A program made the translations under genes and the position numbers. DNA of 64,000 nucleotides from positions 17,236,001 through 17,300,000 of the forward strand of contig OX344752.2 in NCBI GenBank assembly GCA_947034885.2, in the 5' to 3' direction. Source of the stretch: Thuidium tamariscinum. Its lineage: Eukaryota > Streptophyta > Bryopsida > Hypnales > Thuidiaceae. A model generated the notes under the pieces. It was not told the origin of the DNA. It was given only the letters and a program-made list of their open reading frames with translations, and did no database searches. Each line of letters begins with the position of its first letter. Position 1 is the stretch's first letter. Shown piece by piece: positions 59,384 through 64,000 of this stretch.

Positions 59384-60292
59384 TTTAAAGAGTCTTGGGG
59401 TATTTGGGAATGCTAAAGCAGGAAGGTGAATCTAATATGTGGATACGTAGAGGGAGGGATAGAAATATATTTAGAAATAGAAGTATTTGTATTATAAAAT
59501 GATTTAGAGAATTTGTTGGGTAGTATTATATAGTGGTTGGAACCTACCCTTTTACTTTCTTCCCTTTGTCTTTTATTTTGGAAATTAGTGTTTACACCTA
59601 AATAGATCCTAAATAGTAATTACCAAAATGAAAGTAAAAGTTTACTATCTAAAATTAGGTCCAAGTTCATACAAAGGTCAAGTACCATCTAAAGTTAGTT
59701 CCAAGTTTATACAAATGTCATTTACTATCTAAAGTTAGTTCCGTGTTTAGACAAAGGTCATTTACTATCTGGAGGTATTTTCAATTTATACAAAGCATGC
59801 TTGATCATCTCTCTGCAATGAAGTAACTTGTTTTGGAATTTCGGTTCTATAGTAATTTTGAGCCTTCAAAGGCCATGGCAATTTCGGGACCTTAAACATA
59901 ATTGATTTTGAAGTGATGTAGGTCAAAACTCTACTAAGGTATAGAAAAGTGAAGCGTAGAGTAATATATTGTATATGCTGTAGATGACATGGATCAAAAT
60001 GTATGTGTTGTACATGGCATTAATCTAAACCCTGAATTCATTTGGCAACATAGTTTCTATATTATCTTGTTCTACGGTTGGTAGAGGATCTACATTTTTT
60101 TTGTAGTTATGCGCATGCACATTAAATTGGATGTTGAGATCCAGAAATTAGAATGTAGATCTTAAACTATGAAATTCCTAGAAAGAACGATACCAACAAA
60201 TTGGTGAGGAAGAACACTATAAACCCTTGAATGCCCAGGGCACTCGAATGTGGAATCAAATAAACTTTGAAGTTAAATAGCACCTTACCAAG
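59384..60292. other. Upstream region of transposase 2 and intergenic DNA
   Basis: A diverged phrase (TTTACTATCTAAAGTTAGTTCC...TACAAATGTCA) is repeated about four times with a ~50-bp period at 59635-59800. No TIR could be assigned for the element. No gene was seen. Confidence 0.4.
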
Positions 60293-61436
60293 GTTATATT
60301 ATGAGTAGTTTATATTTTTGTATAATTTTTTTGAAAGCCTAGTTTTATCAAGAAAATTTTCATTTTGAAAATGAATGATTTTGTTTTTTGTATTCAAGAT
60401 TTAATGCAAAGGTACCAATTGCAATCATTGCAAAGTATGTAATGACTAGGATTCTAAGAAATAACCCTCAAAAACACTAGGTCTTAGACTAGAAACCACA
60501 TTGAAAATTCATTTAAAAAAATTGTAGACTAGATTTTGAGACATCATAAGTGGATTGGGGTTATGCAAGTTACATCCTTTCACCCGAAGTATTTTTGGTG
60601 ACCGAGTTTTTAGAGTTGACATACAAAAAGAGAGCTCAAAGTTTTTTATTTGTTTTTCACCCTCATGATCGAATATTATGAGTAGTTTATATTTTTGTAT
60701 AATTTTTTTGAAAGCCTAGTTTTATCAAGAAAATTTTCATTTCAAAAATGAATGATTTTGTTTTTTGTATTCAAGATTTAATGCAAAGGTACCAATTGCA
60801 ATCATTGCAAAGTATGTAATGACTAGGATTCTAAGAAATAAGCCTCAAAAACACTAGGTCTTAGACTAGAAACCACATTGAAAATTCATTTAAAAAAATT
60901 TTAAAGTAGATTTTGAGACATCATAAGTGGATTGGGGTTATGCAAGTTACATCCTTTCACCCGAAGTATATTTGGTGACCAAGTTTTTAGAGTTGACATA
61001 CAAAAAGAGAGCTCAAAGTTTTTTATTTGTTTTTCACCCTCATGATCGAATATTATGAGTAGTTTATATTTTTGTATAATTTTTTTGAAAGCCTAGTTTT
61101 ATCAAGAAAATTTTCATTTCAAAAATGAATGATTTTGTTTTTTGTATTCAAGATTTAATGCAAAGGTACCAATTGCAATCATTGCAAAGTATGTAATGAC
61201 TAGGATTCTAAGAAATAAGCCTCAAAAACACTAGGTCTTAGACTAGAAACTACATTGAAAATTCATTTAAAAAAATTTTAAAGTAGATTTTGAGACATCA
61301 TAAGTGGATTGGGGTTATGCAAGTTACATCCTTTCACTCCCGAAGTATATTTGGTGACCAAGTTTTTAGAGTTGACATATAAAAAGAGAGCTCAAAGTTT
61401 TTTATTTGTTTTTCACCCTCATGATCAAATATTATA
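60293..61436. repeat. Tandem array, 3 x 377 bp
   Basis: Units begin ATATTATGAGTAGTTTATAT and end TCACCCTCATGATCGA. Starts fall at about 60298, 60675 and 61052. The three copies differ at only a few positions, so the array is recent. It is non-coding. Confidence 0.92.
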
Positions 61437-61760
61437 ATCTTCCCATCCGTAAGTCATATCGTGGTGTTTTCTTTTCCTATGTCATCTCCAACATGTCTAC
61501 TTTGAATTTCTAGCCATAATTAATTTTAAACTAATTGATTCAACTTATGAAAATGTTGGATTTTTGTTCGATTAAGATCAAATTCCAAGATGTTCAACAA
61601 GCCTTGGGCATTTTGGGGTTAAATTGAATGAAAGTGTACAATGGGAAACCAAAGAAAAAAATATTTTCCATGCTATTAGATTTTTCCAGATAATACACTA
61701 ATTATCCACATTCCCATATTCATACCCTGAACCCTGTAAAAAAAATCAAAAGCTTTTTTA

Positions 61761-61911
61761 CATCTTAACTAATTAATTAATTAAAAAAAAACGACCTCAT
61801 TTCTGAAGCTTGGAAGAGTTCTGTACATCACAGAGGCATCTTAACTAATTAATTAATTAAAAAAAACGACCTCATTTCTGAAGCTTGGAAGAGTTCTGTA
61901 CATCACAGAGG
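61761..61911. repeat. Tandem duplication, 2 x 76 bp
   Basis: The segment CATCTTAACTAATTAATTAA to CACAGAGG is repeated head-to-tail, differing by the length of one A-run. Confidence 0.9.
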
Positions 61912-62034
61912 CAAGCAAACCCTGTTGCATTTCGGGTGGGTCCCCACCATACAACCGCACAGACTTACCCATCTGACTTACCCCCATCAACTGGATGCGC
62001 TGAGAATGAAAACTCAGCCTCCACATCTTCGCGA

Positions 62035-62605
62035 AGGGGTGTCCCACCATAGCAACCAGGCAGCCTCGAGTTTGAGGGAGGGCTCCCTCCATCTGGGCCC
62101 TCCACGCCATTGACGGACCAAATGGAGGGAAGGTTCCTTGGGCAGCGTGGTAAATCTCATTTTACTAAGGGTTGACAAGGGTTTGGGGTTTATATTTTTG
62201 TGTTGGGTTTTTTTGGTATGTTTGGGGTTCCCCTTGCTAATTTAGAGTCTCTGATTCTGAATCTGAATTCTGAATTTGAAAAATCTCATTTTACTAGGGG
62301 TTGACAAGGGTTTGGGGTTTATATTTGTGTTGGGTTTTTTTGGTATGTTTCAGTTCCCCTATCGAATTTGGGGTCTCTGATTCTGAATCTGAATTCAGAA
62401 TTTGAAAAAAATATAAAAAATAAAAAATAAAAAATTTCAGCATTTTCCTTGAGGGTTTTGATGTATTATTTAACGCGCTCCCCAAAATCATATTGTGTCA
62501 CGCCCTTGCATCTCGTCCGTCAATGCACTGAAGGGCCCCGATGCAGCGAGCCCTCCCTCAAACTCGAGGCTGGCTGGAGACGAGGGTGTCCCACACCCTC
62601 CAACC
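62035..62605. mobile_element. ~570-bp inverted-repeat element
   Basis: About 80-90 bp at the left (GGTGTCCCACC, then CAGCCTCGAGTTTGAGGGAG, then TTGACGGAC) returns inverted at the right (GTCCGTCAATGC, CTCCCTCAAACTCGAGGCTG, GGTGTCCCACACC). The core holds two direct copies of a ~129-bp unit at 62152 and 62281 (AAATCTCATTTTACTA...GAATTTGAAAA) that is also part of the MITE at 30685-31076. It is non-coding. Confidence 0.65.
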
Positions 62606-62687
62606 AGTCAGCGATTTGATTGGTTCCTGAACCCCTGGCTTTTCTGGAGAAGTTCAGCCCCTCTGGAAGAGGAGTGACTACCCGTAA

Positions 62688-62772
62688 TGCTCCGTCGCTT
62701 GGCAGAGTTGCCTCGAGTCCGTCGCCTGGCGGAGTTGCCCTCAAATCCTCGTTCGGCAGAGTTGCCTTACTG
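62688..62772. repeat. 28-bp tandem repeat, three units
   Basis: Three units of the form 'CCGTCGCTTGGCAGAGTTGC' plus about eight bases, the second and third slightly diverged. Confidence 0.75.
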
Positions 62773-62774
62773 GG

Positions 62775-63616
62775 ATTCAACTTGTTGGACAATTTTGCAA
62801 CTTTAGAAATTGGTTGCGACCACCGCAAACTGGACGACACTGAGCTTTATCGATCGATATCTGTCCGTTTGCGGACTAAATGGTTCGTGCCGTTTTCGCA
62901 CTTTTTGCCAACCTGCGTCTCTTAACACATGTTTACGGCGTCGTGATTTCCTTTCTTGTGCTCCCAGCCTAAGCTCCGTCCTGCTGCCTCTCTCGTTATG
63001 TGTACTTCTGCAGCCAGCGTCGTAATCAAGCCGGATACGCTACTCGCTGATATCCAAAGTTGCCCTTGCGGTTCCTGTCCTTGCCCTGTTTTGATTCTCT
63101 TGATGGGCTTTAGGGGTTTGCTTTTCAGACCTGAAATCGAGTTTTCTTAAGAGAAATGTTCTTCGAGCTACTTCCGGGACGATATAATAGCTATGCTTTA
63201 GTGCTGACTCCACAATCGATTTGCCATTTGCCATTTTAGAAGAGAAGAAAAGTGATTGCAGTTTTTTGTTCAATTCTGAACATTTGCATCAGAGAATGTG
63301 CCGGATTTGTTGATGGGAGGGAGGCCTGTGCTGCAGATTCGGAAAGACGATTGGAGGTTCCACAGGAGTGCAATTATGACGAGAATTGGTGAATTGTCAA
63401 CTCCAGAGGGGTTGGAAGTGGCGAGGCAAGAGGAGAGTTTCCGAATCCCTGTGCATTAATCCAAGTTCTGCAGTTATAGCGTGTGTGGTTTGCCAATCCA
63501 GCGACCATCGGGAGTGGGCGTACGATTATTTGGGGATTTTAAGACATTGAAATCGAAATTAAGGAACACTTTTGTGTGGAGATGAGACCGGTGATTGCTC
63601 CTGCCACTCTGAAGAC
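62775..63616. other. Possible promoter and leader of the ULP2-like gene
   Basis: Composition is more balanced than most intergenic DNA and resembles the area before the SCPL gene. No confident exon was found. The N-terminal part of a normal ULP2-like protein could be encoded here by small exons, or may be absent. Confidence 0.3.
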
Positions 63617-63804
63617 ATGGCGACTGCGATTTCACCCCATTTATTGTTAAGGGAGGTAGTGACTGAATTTGCTAGACTATCGGATACCACTCTGCTCACT
63701 TTCCCTGAAGGCGATCCGGATCCTGTGAGAATCAAAGATGAGGATTTGCAAAGTCTACAACCCAAGCGGCATTTGAGTATCAGCATCATCGATTTCTACA
63801 TTAA
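63617..63804 (+). CDS. ULP2-like SUMO protease, first catalytic-domain exon (gene continues past the window)
   Basis: From the ATG at 63617 the frame reads MATAISPHLLLREVVTEFAR, then LLTFPEGDPDPVRIKDEDLQ, then SLQPKRHLSISIIDFYIK. It ends at a canonical donor (AA|GTGAGT at 63804/63805), in the same phase and at the same place as exon 3 of the transposon's protease module. The 'P-GDPD-V-I---D---L-P' and 'IIDFYIK' pattern is that of plant ULP2/SPF-type desumoylating enzymes. The usual Asn-Asp before 'xIIDFYIK' is replaced by Ser-Ile. A host gene is likely, but a fragment cannot be excluded since the His, Asp and Cys exons lie outside the window and the usual long N-terminus is not seen. Confidence 0.6.
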
Positions 63805-64000
63805 GTGAGTATTCCTGTTTAGGGGTATCACTTGAGCGAGCTTGATGAATTATTTGAACAGTGTGAAAAATTGTCTGTTCGAATTATCTTTGATCTTTGC
63901 TGTAAGAAGTTGTACTCCTGGATAATAATCTTTGATCTTACTTTCTAGGTTATCTAATCTTAACATTGCTTGTTAATCGGACACATTGCTTTTCCACTGT
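63805..64000 (+). other. Intron of the ULP2-like gene
   Basis: Starts with GTGAGT. No acceptor followed by a recognisable ULP exon occurs before the window ends. Confidence 0.45.

Noticed and set aside
1-64000. tRNA, rRNA or organelle-derived insertions
   Set aside because: No cloverleaf-like A/B boxes, rRNA blocks or plastid or mitochondrial genes were recognised by reading. A tRNAscan or organelle search would be decisive.

Overview
This is a stretch of plant nuclear genome that is mostly intergenic DNA and transposable elements (TEs). The evidence for a plant is a serine carboxypeptidase-like (SCPL) gene with ten short exons and GT/AG introns, PIF/Harbinger elements with Myb/SANT accessory genes, Tourist-like MITEs, and a ULP2-type SUMO protease exon. 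Very AT-rich intergenic DNA and an active-looking pogo/Tigger element would fit a seed-free land plant (moss, liverwort, lycophyte or fern), but this is inference and the species cannot be fixed from the sequence.

Layout. 1-2300: nested inverted-repeat elements. 2491-6922: an SCPL gene whose ten exons can all be followed and whose catalytic Ser-Asp-His is present, but which carries two 1-bp frameshifts and one nonsense codon. 7000-17500: AT-rich DNA with diverged foldback and MITE copies and a possible small gene near 8.6-9.0 kb. 17523-22929: a complete 5.4-kb pogo/Tigger-type transposon with TIRs and a TA target-site duplication. 23-31 kb: nested MITEs, a trihelix-like exon, (GGGA)n DNA and a near-palindromic foldback element. 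31115-40791: a complete but dead PIF/Harbinger element (TTA duplication, matching TIRs) with convergent transposase and SANT genes, into which an LTR-like sequence has inserted. 41-48 kb: further LTR-like and TIR repeats. 48.5-59.4 kb: a 164-bp tandem array interrupted by a Tourist-like MITE, then a second Harbinger system with an accessory protein in two pieces, another LTR-like insertion and a transposase with one frameshift. 60.3-62.8 kb: tandem 377-bp, 76-bp and 28-bp repeats and an inverted-repeat element. 63.6 kb to the end: the first catalytic-domain exon of a ULP2-like SUMO protease gene that runs off the window.

The standout is the transposon at 17523-22929. Its single eight-exon gene, reconstructed here from phase-consistent canonical splice sites, encodes an 887-residue protein in which a DDD pogo-type transposase (exons 1-2) is joined in frame to a complete ULP2-type SUMO protease (exons 3-7) and then to a basic tail (exon 8). 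Catalytic residues of both enzymes are present and no lesion was found. A DDE transposase fused to a deSUMOylating protease suggests an element that edits SUMO marks on itself or on host silencing or repair factors while it moves. A second theme is the decay pattern: seven of seven internal nonsense codons in the Harbinger genes are TAG, as expected from deamination of methylated CHG sites in CAG codons.
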